This document shows positions 1 to 8,581 of a stretch of DNA of 64,000 bases, piece after piece (the stretch's first letter is position 1; every line of letters begins with the position of its first letter). Source of the stretch: an uncultured Acetatifactor sp. (GTDB taxonomy: Bacteria > Bacillota > Clostridia > Lachnospirales > Lachnospiraceae); NCBI GenBank assembly GCA_934436435.1, contig CAKSAN010000013.1, positions 1 through 64,000 of the forward strand. The letters are read 5' to 3'. The notes under the pieces are model-generated. The model was not told the origin of the DNA. It ran no database searches and worked only from the letters and a program-made list of their open reading frames with translations. Position numbers and translations under genes: made by a program.

Positions 1-72
1 AATCATTCGATTTCAGGCAACTTTTAAAAGCACGGTGGAATTTACCTTTGCACTGGAATTTAATATTTCAAG

Positions 73-1428
73 TCAGCAAAATAATTGTTCGACTTCCGAA
101 ATCACAGAGGTCGTACCCAATATTACCACCGGATCTGAAAAAGAAGCTGCCAGATCAAGAGCCTGTTTCACCGAATTCGTCCATTCAGTGCAGATACCTT
201 CCCGGGCCAGCGCTTCCTGTTGATTTGGGGAAAAGTGATAGTGCGGATTCCCGGATCTGGTGAGAAGGATCCGACCTGCCATATCCTTCATGGATCGGAC
301 CACACCGGCATAATCCTTGTCTTCCGGAATTCCTACAATAACGGTACAGTCCGGAATCCCCAGATGTCGCAGAACTTCTTTCACATTTTCGCAGCTGGCG
401 GGATTGATACAGGCATCCAGCAGGACAAACGGATCGGAACGCAATACCTCCATGCGTCCCGGCCAGCGGAGCAGGGAGAGATTTTCCCGGACAGCGGGCA
501 AAGAGAACTCTACGGACTTCCCGCAAAGATCCGACAGGACATCCACACACAAAGCAAGCGCCAATGCACAGTTTTTTGCCTGATGTTCTCCCAATAACGG
601 AATCTGTAAATCCGGATAAAGATTATCTCCAATCACTACATCAAACTGCATGCCGGAACAGGTATAACGGATATTTTCCGCATAAAAATCCCGACCGTAG
701 ATCTTACAGGGAACATGCAGAGTCTCGGCACGACGCAGCAGAACTTCCAGAACTTCCGGTTCCTGTTCTGCAAAATAGACGCATTTCTGCTCTCCGGTGA
801 TGACATGGGATTTATCCTCAGCAATAGCAGTCAGCGTATCTCCCAGTTCCCTTGTATGTTCCAGAAAAATACGATTGACCACGGCATAATCGTGGCGGAC
901 ATTGTTCACATCGTCGTATTTTGCACCCTTGCCGCATTCCAATACGTTGAAATCCGTGCGTTTTTCCGAAAAGTAAGTCAGTGCCAGATCGGCCTGAATG
1001 CCCATGGGACTGATACATACCGATTCCGGCAGACCAGAGGCAATATTCAAAATCTCCGGCTGAATCGTGTTCATCAGACGGCAAAAGTCTGATTCACTGA
1101 TCATGGTATCATTGACACGAAAGCGTTCCCGAAACTCTGTGATATGGGGACTGGTCATCAGCCCTACGGTAAACTTTGTCCGGAGGACCCGGGAGATCAT
1201 ATTGGCAACGGAGCCCTTTCCCTTGCTTCCGGTGACGACGACACAGGGAGTGCCGGATTTTTGCCAAAGCAGGGATCCGGTCAGCTCCGGATGCCGTTTT
1301 CCGGCATCCTTTGCAGCGTAATCCTGGTGCGCGGCAGCCCGCAGATAAGAGGCATAGACAAAATCTTCGGCATCCTCAGGCGTAGTGATTCCATGAAATT
1401 GTAGTAGTGTTCCGAAAGTATTTTTCAT
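73..1428 (-). CDS. FolC-like Mur ligase family protein
   Basis: ATP-dependent amino-acid ligase of the Mur ligase superfamily, closest in motifs to folylpolyglutamate/dihydrofolate synthase (FolC). A P-loop GSKGKGS lies near residue 70, followed by the FolC-like SPHITEFRERFRVND stretch; the central ATPase domain is followed by a C-terminal ligase domain, about 450 residues in all. The stop codon of the upstream ATP-grasp gene is only about 17 bases before this start, so the two are probably co-transcribed. The ATG at 1428 is chosen; an in-frame TTG at 1440 is possible because a GAAGGG Shine-Dalgarno sits at the end of the upstream gene. Co-occurrence with an ATP-grasp ligase leaves two options: a folate enzyme, or a peptide ligase that extends a poly-amino acid. 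The substrate cannot be read from the sequence. Confidence 0.75.
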   Translation of the reverse strand: MKNTFGTLLQFHGITTPEDAEDFVYASYLRAAAHQDYAAKDAGKRHPELTGSLLWQKSGTPCVVVTGSKGKGSVANMISRVLRTKFTVGLMTSPHITEFRERFRVNDTMISESDFCRLMNTIQPEILNIASGLPESVCISPMGIQADLALTYFSEKRTDFNVLECGKGAKYDDVNNVRHDYAVVNRIFLEHTRELGDTLTAIAEDKSHVITGEQKCVYFAEQEPEVLEVLLRRAETLHVPCKIYGRDFYAENIRYTCSGMQFDVVIGDNLYPDLQIPLLGEHQAKNCALALALCVDVLSDLCGKSVEFSLPAVRENLSLLRWPGRMEVLRSDPFVLLDACINPASCENVKEVLRHLGIPDCTVIVGIPEDKDYAGVVRSMKDMAGRILLTRSGNPHYHFSPNQQEALAREGICTEWTNSVKQALDLAASFSDPVVILGTTSVISEVEQLFC

Positions 1429-1445
1429 AAGAATATTCAAACCCT

Positions 1446-2303
1446 TCAGTGATCGGCAAAGTCCGATTGTATCGTTTCCATAATTTTTTCTGCGATATTT
1501 ACGCCGGAGGCTTTCTCAATGCCTTCCAGTCCCGGCATGACATTGATCTCACAAAAATAGGGTTTCTCTTTTCCAAAGAGCAGGTCGATCCCCAGAAAGT
1601 CCAGCCCGGTCTGTTCGTAAATATCTGCGGCAATGGTGCGGATGGCAGGGGTGACCTTAAAAGGTTCCACGGAGGCTCCCAGAGCAACATTGGCGCGGAA
1701 ATCACCCTGGGATCTGCGCTGCATACAGGCTACCGCTTCTCCGCGGATGCTGTAAAAGCGAATGTCTCTGCCGAAACTCTCAGAGATAAATTCTTCAAAG
1801 AGCCATTCCTTTGCAATCGGATAGGTGACGGACAGTTTTTCATAGTCCTCCAGATTGCGGATGCAGACGATCTCTTCGCCCATGGAGCTTTCCAGTCCTT
1901 TTCCCACAAAGGGCAGTCCTAACCGTTCCACAATCGAAGCAAAAGGCAGCAACGAAGTACCCAGAATATAATCCGGTACCAGAAAGGCTTCGGAATGAAG
2001 TCTTCGTACCTGTTCAAATTTATTAATATAGATATTATAGGCATCCAGAGGATTATAGCTTCGGGAAGCAAGCGCATTTATAGCATCCTTTTCCCGGCCC
2101 CATTTATAGCGGTGGATCACAAAATCCCGGGGTTCCAGTATTTTTCCGTGATTGCGAATGCCGTCCGGTGTGACCATGGTATCATGGATTCCTACGATCT
2201 GTAGATCCACATCGAGAGCAGCAGCTTCCGCCACCAGTCGGTTACAGGTATATGCGTTGCTCATTACATTATATTTTTCAATCAAATATCCTTTAAGAGC
2301 CAT
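1446..2303 (-). CDS. RimK-like ATP-grasp ligase
   Basis: ATP-grasp family carboxylate-amine ligase resembling RimK, about 285 residues. The central part holds the nucleotide-binding motifs (FVGKGLESSMGEE around residues 130-145, then KEWLFEEFI) and the C-terminal metal-binding acidic motif of the family (LDFLGIDLLFG followed by FCEINVMPGLEGIE). The ATG at 2303 is preferred over the upstream in-frame start at 2342 because GAGGG lies seven bases before it and the extra 13 residues look non-conserved. It is the first gene of a two-gene minus-strand unit with the Mur-ligase-like gene. RimK relatives add glutamate or other amino acids to a carboxyl end; the acceptor here is unknown. Confidence 0.8.
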   Translation of the reverse strand: MALKGYLIEKYNVMSNAYTCNRLVAEAAALDVDLQIVGIHDTMVTPDGIRNHGKILEPRDFVIHRYKWGREKDAINALASRSYNPLDAYNIYINKFEQVRRLHSEAFLVPDYILGTSLLPFASIVERLGLPFVGKGLESSMGEEIVCIRNLEDYEKLSVTYPIAKEWLFEEFISESFGRDIRFYSIRGEAVACMQRRSQGDFRANVALGASVEPFKVTPAIRTIAADIYEQTGLDFLGIDLLFGKEKPYFCEINVMPGLEGIEKASGVNIAEKIMETIQSDFADH

Positions 2304-2426
2304 AAAAATTCCCTCACATAATGGTTTTCTCATGGTTAACATAGCAAAATGCTGTCAAAATAGCAAGAAAAAGCGGCTGCCTTTCTCCTGTTATGCCGGC
2401 CAGAGCAAAAAACGCTGAATAAACTA

Positions 2427-2456
2427 TTGAAAAAGAAGTGGTATCCTGATTATAAT
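2427..2456 (+). promoter_or_regulatory. Promoter of xpt
   Basis: A -35 box TTGAAA (2427-2432) and a perfect -10 box TATAAT (2451-2456) are separated by 18 bases, about 30 bases upstream of the xpt start codon. The short leader leaves no room for a purine riboswitch. Confidence 0.7.
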
Positions 2457-2487
2457 TAAGAAAAAGAACGAAAAGAGGAAATACACA

Positions 2488-3078
2488 ATGAAATTACTCG
2501 AAGAGCGTATCCGCAAGGATGGAACTGTAAAAGCGGGAAATGTATTAAAGGTAGATTCTTTTCTGAATCACCAGATGGACATTGATCTGTTTAATGAAAT
2601 GGGAAAAGAGTGGGCGCGTCTGTTTGCAGACCGTAAGATCACGAAGATTCTGACCGTGGAGGCCTCCGGTATCGGTATTGCCTGTGTGGCTGCCCAGCAT
2701 TTTCATGTGCCGGTGGTATTTGCCAAGAAATCCCAGTCTGTGAATATCGACGGTGAAGTGTATTCCACCAAGATCGAATCCTTTACCCACAAGAGGGTGT
2801 ATGACGTGATCGTCTCCAAGAAGTTCCTGCATCCGGAAGATCATATTCTCATCATTGATGATTTCCTGGCCAACGGATGCGCACTGGAAGGTCTGATCGA
2901 CATTGTCAATAAAGCGGGAGCCTGTGTCGAAGGTGTCGGCATTGCTGTGGAGAAAGGCTTCCAGAAGGGCGGCGACCTGATCCGTTCCAAGGGTATTCGT
3001 GTAGAGTCTCTGGCCATCGTGGAAAGCATGGATGACAAGACCGGAGAGATTACTTTTCGTTCTGAAACATTGATTTAA
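2488..3078 (+). CDS. xpt: Xanthine phosphoribosyltransferase
   Basis: Converts xanthine and PRPP to XMP in purine salvage; cytosolic. The 196-residue length fits the Xpt family, and the PRPP-binding motif [10 protein letters not shown] is near residue 125. The N-terminal [12 protein letters not shown] and the segment [21 protein letters not shown] are typical. AGAGGAAA precedes the ATG. The next genes form a nucleoside ABC transporter, so the neighbourhood is a purine uptake and salvage block, although xpt has its own promoter and the transporter has another. Unlike many Firmicute xpt genes, no guanine riboswitch core is visible in the short upstream region. Confidence 0.95.
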   Translation: MKLLEERIRKDGTVKAGNVLKVDSFLNHQMDIDLFNEMGKEWARLFADRKITKILTVEASGIGIACVAAQHFHVPVVFAKKSQSVNIDGEVYSTKIESFTHKRVYDVIVSKKFLHPEDHILIIDDFLANGCALEGLIDIVNKAGACVEGVGIAVEKGFQKGGDLIRSKGIRVESLAIVESMDDKTGEITFRSETLI

Positions 3079-3097
3079 TAAAAATTTAATACTTCTC

Positions 3098-3127
3098 TTG
3101 ACAAGAAGTCAGGCAAATGCTTATACT
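3098..3127 (+). promoter_or_regulatory. Promoter of the nucleoside transporter operon
   Basis: Consensus -35 TTGACA (3098-3103), an 18-base spacer and -10 TATACT (3122-3127). The predicted transcription start is near 3134, exactly where the structured leader begins. Confidence 0.75.
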
Positions 3128-3133
3128 GACTAA

Positions 3134-3270
3134 TGTTGAGAGAACACAATAAAGGGGTTGTATGAAGAGTCATACTGCCCTTTTTCAGTTAAACTCAACA
3201 GTTTATCCGCAGATTCGTGTCCGCGCTGCCACCATGGATCTGTGATGAGGCAGCAGCGCAGAAAGAGGAG
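3134..3270 (+). promoter_or_regulatory. Structured leader with terminator-like hairpin (riboswitch or attenuator candidate)
   Basis: The leader starts at the predicted transcription start. TGTTGAG (3134-3140) can pair with CTCAACA (3194-3200). Inside lies a 14-base-pair hairpin with one mismatch (3151-3164 with 3171-3184) followed by a T run, which looks like an intrinsic terminator. TAAACT/AGTTTA (3190-3205) competes with the outer stem. A further GC-rich hairpin around 3222-3260 (GCGCTGCC with GGCAGCAGCGC) ends a few bases before the AGAGGAG ribosome site and competes with a CAGAT/ATCTG pairing. No known purine riboswitch core is visible. Confidence 0.5.
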
Positions 3271-3274
3271 AATT

Positions 3275-4552
3275 ATGAAAAAGAAAGTCGTAAGTTTACT
3301 TGCAGCTATGGCTCTCGCAGTAACTGCTCTGGCAGGATGCGGATCCAATGACGCAGCAACCACCGGCACGGATGCAGCAGCAACCACCGCTTCTACCGAG
3401 GCAGCTGGCACCACAGCAGATGCAGCCGGCAGCGAAGCTGTTGCCGGTGTGAAGGCAGGTTTCATTTTCCTGCATGATGAGAACTCCACTTATGATCTGA
3501 ACTTCCTGAACGCAGCAAAGGAAGCTTGTGAGAAGCTTGGTATTGAGTACATGACCAAGACCAACATTCCTGAGGGACAGGAAGCTTATGAAGCAGCCTG
3601 CGAGCTTGCGGATGCAGGTTGTAATTTTATCTTCGCAGACAGCTTCGGACATGAGGACTACATCATCGAGGCCGCTAAGGAATATCCCGATGTTCAGTTC
3701 AGCCATGCAACCGGTACCAAGGCTCATACAGAAGGTCTTGACAATTTCCATAACGCATTCGCTTCCATCTATGATGGCCGTTACCTTGCAGGTGTCGTTG
3801 CCGGTGAGAAGCTGAACGAGATGATCGCTAACGGTGACATCACCGAGGATCAGGCTAAGATGGGTTATGTAGGTGCTTATACCTATGCAGAGGTTATGTC
3901 CGGTTATACCTCTTTCTTCCTGGGTGCTCGTTCCGTATGCCCTTCCGTTACCATGGATGTAACCTTTACCGGTTCCTGGTATGATGAGACTGCTGAGAAG
4001 GAAGCAGCAAACAAGCTGATTGAGAACGGCTGTGTACTGATCAGCCAGCATGCAGACTCCATGGGTGCTCCCACCGCATGTGAGACCGCAGGTGTTCCCA
4101 ATGTATCTTACAACGGAAGCACTGAGGCAGCCTGCCCCAACACCTTCCTGGTATCTTCCAGAATTAACTGGGAGCCTTACTTCGAGTATGCCATCAAATG
4201 TGTAGCTGACGGTACTCCCATTGATACCGACTGGTGCGGTTCTCTGGAGACCGGTTCCGTAGAACTGAGCAGCCTGGGTACTGCTGTAGCAGCCGGTACT
4301 GCAGAAGCAGTAGAGGCAGCTAAGGCTGATCTGATCGCCGGTAAAGTACATGTATTTGATACTACTACTTTCACCGTAGGCGGCGCAGCTCTGGACAGCT
4401 ATGAAGCTGATATTGATACCGATCCCGATTATGCTCCCGATCATGAAGTAGTAAGTGACGGATACTTCCATGAGTCCGACGTTGCATTCCGTTCCGCTCC
4501 TTACTTCAACGTAAGAATCGACGGCATCAACCTGTTGGATGAGCAGTATTAA
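3275..4552 (+). CDS. BMP-family nucleoside-binding lipoprotein
   Basis: Substrate-binding lipoprotein of a BMP/Med (PnrA-type) nucleoside ABC importer, about 425 residues. The ATG at 3275 follows AGAGGAG and opens a classic lipoprotein signal peptide ending in the lipobox LAGC, with the lipidated Cys at residue 22. Next is a threonine/alanine-rich linker (about residues 28-52), then the periplasmic-binding fold. The upstream in-frame TTG at 3158 lies inside the leader hairpin and is rejected. A hairpin after the gene separates it from the ATPase and permease genes. That layout is typical where the binding protein is made in excess. Purine nucleosides are the likely cargo because xpt is next door. 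Confidence 0.9.
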   Translation: MKKKVVSLLAAMALAVTALAGCGSNDAATTGTDAAATTASTEAAGTTADAAGSEAVAGVKAGFIFLHDENSTYDLNFLNAAKEACEKLGIEYMTKTNIPEGQEAYEAACELADAGCNFIFADSFGHEDYIIEAAKEYPDVQFSHATGTKAHTEGLDNFHNAFASIYDGRYLAGVVAGEKLNEMIANGDITEDQAKMGYVGAYTYAEVMSGYTSFFLGARSVCPSVTMDVTFTGSWYDETAEKEAANKLIENGCVLISQHADSMGAPTACETAGVPNVSYNGSTEAACPNTFLVSSRINWEPYFEYAIKCVADGTPIDTDWCGSLETGSVELSSLGTAVAAGTAEAVEAAKADLIAGKVHVFDTTTFTVGGAALDSYEADIDTDPDYAPDHEVVSDGYFHESDVAFRSAPYFNVRIDGINLLDEQY

Positions 4553-4566
4553 TTTGTAAAAAGCCT

Positions 4567-4602
4567 GGACGGCGCCGCGTTTATCGCCGCGCCGCCCTTT
4601 TT
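4567..4602 (+). terminator. Partial terminator after the binding-protein gene
   Basis: A GC-rich imperfect hairpin (GGACGGCGCCGCG against CGCCGCGCCGCC) is followed by CTTTTTC. It lies between the lipoprotein gene and its ATPase gene and probably lowers downstream expression rather than ending the operon. Confidence 0.6.
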
Positions 4603-4654
4603 CTACCTTATTGATCTTTTACGGATGGATGAGATAGAAAAGGGGCGGAGTGTG

Positions 4655-4720
4655 AAAAATCCATAAATGGATTTTTTGCACGCAAATTTGTGCCTACGCA
4701 TGGCACTAAAGTGCCAGAAG
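4655..4720 (+). repeat. Intergenic hairpins including the TGGCAC-TAAA-GTGCCA palindrome
   Basis: Two palindromes lie close together. AAAAATCC/GGATTTTT (4655-4676) is followed by TGGCAC TAAA GTGCCA near 4699-4714. The core CACTAAAGTGCC of the second also occurs in both units of the tandem repeat at 14.5 kb, which suggests a dispersed hairpin element. It sits in the leader of the ATPase gene. Confidence 0.45.
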
Positions 4721-4758
4721 GTTTGCAGGTTGTGGATAAATTGGAAAGGTGACAGAGG

Positions 4759-6303
4759 ATGGAAAAAGAGACAAAAGTAGCAGCGGTTTCAATGAAAAAT
4801 ATTACCAAGACTTTTGGATCCGTGATTGCCAATGATAAGGTGAATCTGGATATTTATAAGGGTGAGATCTTATCACTGCTTGGGGAGAACGGCAGCGGTA
4901 AGACGACATTGATGAATATGCTTTCCGGTATTTATTTTCCGGATCAGGGACAGATTTTTATTAACGGTAAGGAAGAGATTATCAAATCCCCCAAGGATGC
5001 GTTACGGCTGGGGATCGGCATGGTGCATCAACATTTTAAACTGATTGACGTACTGTCCGCCACCGAGAATATCATTCTGGGATTGGAAGGCAAGCTGAAT
5101 ATTAAGGAAGCTTCCCGGAAAATAGAGGAAATCTGCAATAAATACGGTTTTGAAGTGGATCCGAAACAGAAGATCTACGATATGTCCGTATCCCAGAAGC
5201 AGACCGTAGAGATCGTAAAGGTGCTGTACCGCGGTGCGGATATTCTGATTCTGGACGAGCCTACCGCCGTACTGACACCGCAGGAGACGGAGAAGTTGTT
5301 CAATGTTCTCCGGAAAATGAGAGATGACGGCAAGGCCATTGTCATCATTACCCATAAAATGCATGAAGTGGAATCTCTGTCTGACAGAGTGGCAGTGCTG
5401 CGAAACGGTCAGTACATCGGCAGCATGCTGACGAAGGATACCACGGTTACAGAGATGACCAATATGATGGTAGGTCATGCCGTGACACTGAATATTGAGA
5501 GACCGGAGCCTGTGAATCCCAGACCCCGTATCGAAGTAGAGGGGCTGACCGTCCGCAATGAAGAAGGTATTGTCAAGTTAAAGGATGTGTCCTTTACCGC
5601 CAACAGCGGTGAGATTCTGGGAATCGCAGGTATCTCCGGCTGCGGACAGAAGGAACTTCTGGAGGCCATTGCCGGATTGCAGGTGGTGGAAACCGGTACG
5701 ATCCACTATGTAGAGGACGACGGCAGCAAAGAAATGCTGATCGGCAAGGATCCGCTGAAGATTGCAGAGATGGGTGTCTCCCTTTCCTTCGTGCCGGAGG
5801 ATCGTCTCGGTATGGGACTGGTGGGCAACATGGACCTGACTGACAACATGATGTTACGTTCCTTCCGCAAGGGACATACACCGTTTACCAACCGCAAGCC
5901 TTCCAAGCAGCTGGCGGAGGATGTAGTGGAGAATCTGGAAGTCGTAACCCCCGGTATTACCACACCGGTGCGCAGACTGTCCGGAGGTAATGTGCAGAAG
6001 GTTCTCGTAGGAAGAGAGATTGCATCCGCGCCTACCGTACTGTTGACGGCTTATGCGGTGCGGGGACTGGATATCAACTCTTCCTATACTATATATGATC
6101 TGATCAATGAGCAGAAGAAAAAGGGCGTTGCCGTGATCTTCGTAGGTGAGGATCTGGATGTGCTGATGGAGCTGTCCGATCGTATCATGGTACTGTGCGG
6201 CGGAGAAGTCAGCGGTATTCTTGATGCGAGAAAGACAGATAAGAATGAGGTCGGTATGCTGATGACCAGAGTAGGAGGCAAAGAACATGAAGGAGAAGAA
6301 TAA
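4759..6303 (+). CDS. Nucleoside ABC transporter ATPase (tandem NBD)
   Basis: Cytoplasmic ATPase with two fused nucleotide-binding domains, 514 residues, as usual for BMP-dependent nucleoside importers. In the first domain Walker A is GENGSGKTT and Walker B is ILILDEPTAVL, with a weak signature MSVSQKQ. The second domain has a degenerate P-loop (GISGCGQKE), a good signature LSGGNVQKV and an altered Walker B region LLTAYAVRGLD, so it is probably catalytically weaker, which is common in this family. The 3' end overlaps the first permease gene by 17 bases, indicating translational coupling. The upstream hairpin separates it from the lipoprotein gene. Confidence 0.92.
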   Translation: MEKETKVAAVSMKNITKTFGSVIANDKVNLDIYKGEILSLLGENGSGKTTLMNMLSGIYFPDQGQIFINGKEEIIKSPKDALRLGIGMVHQHFKLIDVLSATENIILGLEGKLNIKEASRKIEEICNKYGFEVDPKQKIYDMSVSQKQTVEIVKVLYRGADILILDEPTAVLTPQETEKLFNVLRKMRDDGKAIVIITHKMHEVESLSDRVAVLRNGQYIGSMLTKDTTVTEMTNMMVGHAVTLNIERPEPVNPRPRIEVEGLTVRNEEGIVKLKDVSFTANSGEILGIAGISGCGQKELLEAIAGLQVVETGTIHYVEDDGSKEMLIGKDPLKIAEMGVSLSFVPEDRLGMGLVGNMDLTDNMMLRSFRKGHTPFTNRKPSKQLAEDVVENLEVVTPGITTPVRRLSGGNVQKVLVGREIASAPTVLLTAYAVRGLDINSSYTIYDLINEQKKKGVAVIFVGEDLDVLMELSDRIMVLCGGEVSGILDARKTDKNEVGMLMTRVGGKEHEGEE

Positions 6304-7390
6304 AGAGCCTTTGTTTCATATCGTAAAAAGAGATGCGCTCCCCTGGTATAAATCCCTGGGCATCCGCTTCGTAGCGATTCTTTTAGCACTGGTTCTGTGC
6401 GGTATCATTACAACGATCACCACGGGAATCAATCCTTTACAGGTATATCAGTCCATTGTTCTGGGAGCTTTCGGATCCGTCCGTAAGACCTGGGTTACTT
6501 TTCAGAATATTGCGATCCTGCTTTTGATCGCATTGGCACTGACCCCGGCATTCAAGATGAAATTCTGGAATATCGGCGGTGAGGGACAGGTACTGATCGG
6601 CGGTCTGGCATCCGCAGCCTGCATGATCTGTCTGGGAGACAAGCTTCCCAATGCAGTCGTGATCCTGTGTATGATCGTGGCCAGTCTGGCAGCAGGAGCT
6701 GTCTGGGGCTTCATTCCCGCATTTTTCAAGGCGAAATGGAATACCAATGAGACACTGTCCACACTGATGATGAACTACATAGCTACCCAGCTGGTGGCAT
6801 TCTATACCATTGTATGGGAGGTTCCCAAGGGATCCGGTAAGATCGGTATCATCAACCAGAACACCAACGTGGGCTGGCTGCCCCAGATCTTCGGTTCCAA
6901 GTATCTGTTAAGCATCGTAGTGGCAGTGCTGATCACCGTTTTCATGTATATATATCTCAACTACAGCAAGCAGGGATACGAGATCTCCGTTGTGGGTGAG
7001 AGTGAGAATACCGCAAAATATGTGGGCATCAAGGTAGAAAAAGTAATCATCCGTACCATGCTTCTGTCCGGTGCGCTGTGCGGACTGGTAGGTCTGCTTC
7101 TGGTAGGCGGCATCAATCATACTGTGACTACCACCATTGCAGGTGGACAGGGCTTTACCGCCGTACTGGTGTCCTGGATGTCCAAGTTCAATCCTCTGAC
7201 CATGGTATTCTCCAGCTTCCTTATTATTTTCATGGATCGTGGAGCCAGCGAGATCTCTACCAATTTTGGACTGAATCATTCCTACTCCGATATTCTGACG
7301 GGTATTATCCTGTTCTTTATTATCGGTTGTGAGTTCTTCATTACCTATCGCCTGCAGTTCCGTAAAAAGGCAGAAAAGGAGGAACAGTAA
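6287..7390 (+). CDS. Nucleoside ABC transporter permease 1
   Basis: Integral membrane permease of the BPD_transp_2 (LivH/RbsC-like) family, 367 residues with about nine hydrophobic segments. The family motif region KMKFWNIGGEGQVLIGGLASA lies near residue 85 and the coupling-helix-like EISVVGESENTAKYVGIK near residue 230. It overlaps the ATPase gene and is followed two bases later by the second permease. The two permeases should form a heterodimeric channel with the tandem ATPase for nucleoside import. Confidence 0.9.
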   Translation: MKEKNKEPLFHIVKRDALPWYKSLGIRFVAILLALVLCGIITTITTGINPLQVYQSIVLGAFGSVRKTWVTFQNIAILLLIALALTPAFKMKFWNIGGEGQVLIGGLASAACMICLGDKLPNAVVILCMIVASLAAGAVWGFIPAFFKAKWNTNETLSTLMMNYIATQLVAFYTIVWEVPKGSGKIGIINQNTNVGWLPQIFGSKYLLSIVVAVLITVFMYIYLNYSKQGYEISVVGESENTAKYVGIKVEKVIIRTMLLSGALCGLVGLLLVGGINHTVTTTIAGGQGFTAVLVSWMSKFNPLTMVFSSFLIIFMDRGASEISTNFGLNHSYSDILTGIILFFIIGCEFFITYRLQFRKKAEKEEQ

Positions 7391-7392
7391 TC

Positions 7393-8394
7393 ATGTGGAC
7401 ATTTTTACTTGCATTTATTCCGAGAGCGATCGTACAGGGAATTCCTCTGTTATACGGAAGCACCGGTGAGATCATCACGGAGAAATCCGGTAACCTGAAT
7501 CTGGGAATCCCCGGTGTTATGTATGTAGGAGGAATCTGCGGTGTCATCGGCTCCTTCTTCTATGAGAGAGCGGCAGGCGGTGCAGCGAATATGAATGCAT
7601 TTCTGGCCATTGCGATTCCGCTGTTCTGTTGTCTGTTGGGATCCCTGCTGATGGGACTGCTGTACTGCTTCCTGACCGTTACCCTGCGGGCGAATCAGAA
7701 CGTGACCGGTCTGGCCATGACCACTTTCGGTGTCGGCTTCGGCAACTTTTTCGGCGGTTCCCTGATCAAGCTGGTAAACAGTGACGTGCCTTCCATTGCA
7801 CTGTCTGCCACCAGCAGCTACTTCAGCAAGGCGCTTCCTTTTGCGGCAAAGCTTGGGTGGTTTGGCAAGTTGTTTTTATCCTATGGATTCCTGGCCTATC
7901 TGGCAGTAATTATTGCGTTTGCGGCATCCTATTTCCTGAATCATACAAGGACCGGACTGCATTTGAGAGCGGTCGGTGAAGGTCCCAATACTGCAGATGC
8001 TGCCGGTATCAACGTATCCCGGTACAAATACATTGCTACCTGTGTGGGATGTATGATTGCAGGTCTGGGTGGCCTGTACTACGTTATGGACTATGCCTGC
8101 GGCGTCTGGTCCAACGATGCATTCGGTGACAGAGGCTGGCTTGCTATTGCGCTGGTCATCTTCACCATCTGGAGACCGAATATCAGCGTATTTGCTTCCT
8201 TCCTGTTCGGCGGTCTGTACATCCTGTATCTGTACCTGCCTACCGGTATCGAGCATATGGAATATCAGGAATTGTATAAGATGATTCCTTATGTCGTGAC
8301 CTTACTGGTATTGGTCATCACCAGCATGAGGAGCAAGAGAGAGAATCAGCCCCCTGCAAGTCTGGGACTGGCGTACTTCAGAGAAGAGAGATAA
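7393..8394 (+). CDS. Nucleoside ABC transporter permease 2
   Basis: Second BPD_transp_2-type permease, 333 residues, highly hydrophobic. The family features GEIITEKSGNLNLGIPGVMY (about residues 22-42) and LRAVGEGPNTADAAGINV (about residues 195-212) are present. GGAGGAAC lies inside the end of the preceding gene, six bases before the ATG. It is the last gene of the transporter operon and is followed by a strong terminator. Confidence 0.9.
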   Translation: MWTFLLAFIPRAIVQGIPLLYGSTGEIITEKSGNLNLGIPGVMYVGGICGVIGSFFYERAAGGAANMNAFLAIAIPLFCCLLGSLLMGLLYCFLTVTLRANQNVTGLAMTTFGVGFGNFFGGSLIKLVNSDVPSIALSATSSYFSKALPFAAKLGWFGKLFLSYGFLAYLAVIIAFAASYFLNHTRTGLHLRAVGEGPNTADAAGINVSRYKYIATCVGCMIAGLGGLYYVMDYACGVWSNDAFGDRGWLAIALVIFTIWRPNISVFASFLFGGLYILYLYLPTGIEHMEYQELYKMIPYVVTLLVLVITSMRSKRENQPPASLGLAYFREER

Positions 8395-8413
8395 TAATAG
8401 AAAAGACAATCAG

Positions 8414-8458
8414 AAACAGCACTTTTTGGAAAGTTTCCGGAAGTGCTGTTTTATTTTG
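8414..8458 (+). terminator. Terminator of the nucleoside transporter operon
   Basis: AAACAGCACTT (8414-8424) pairs perfectly with AAGTGCTGTTT (8441-8451) and is followed by a T-rich run. Confidence 0.85.
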
Positions 8459-8581
8459 TCGTCTTTTGGAAAAACTTACAGAAAATTTAGGAAAACTTTT
8501 GATTTTATTCGGCTGGAATTTACCTGTGTCTGTTATGCTCAAAATCAGTTCAGAGAAAATAAGCGGAAGGGAGAAAAAGAG

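Noticed and set aside
1..72. Gene or regulatory feature at the left edge
   Set aside because: Only 72 bases downstream of the Mur-ligase-like stop, with no convincing terminator or ORF.
2340..2487. Guanine riboswitch upstream of xpt
   Set aside because: Promoter boxes end at 2456, only 31 bases before the ATG, and no purine-riboswitch core or terminator is present.
3158..3274. TTG-started N-terminal extension of the BMP lipoprotein
   Set aside because: It runs through the leader hairpins and would hide the signal peptide; AGAGGAG-ATG at 3275 is clearly the start.
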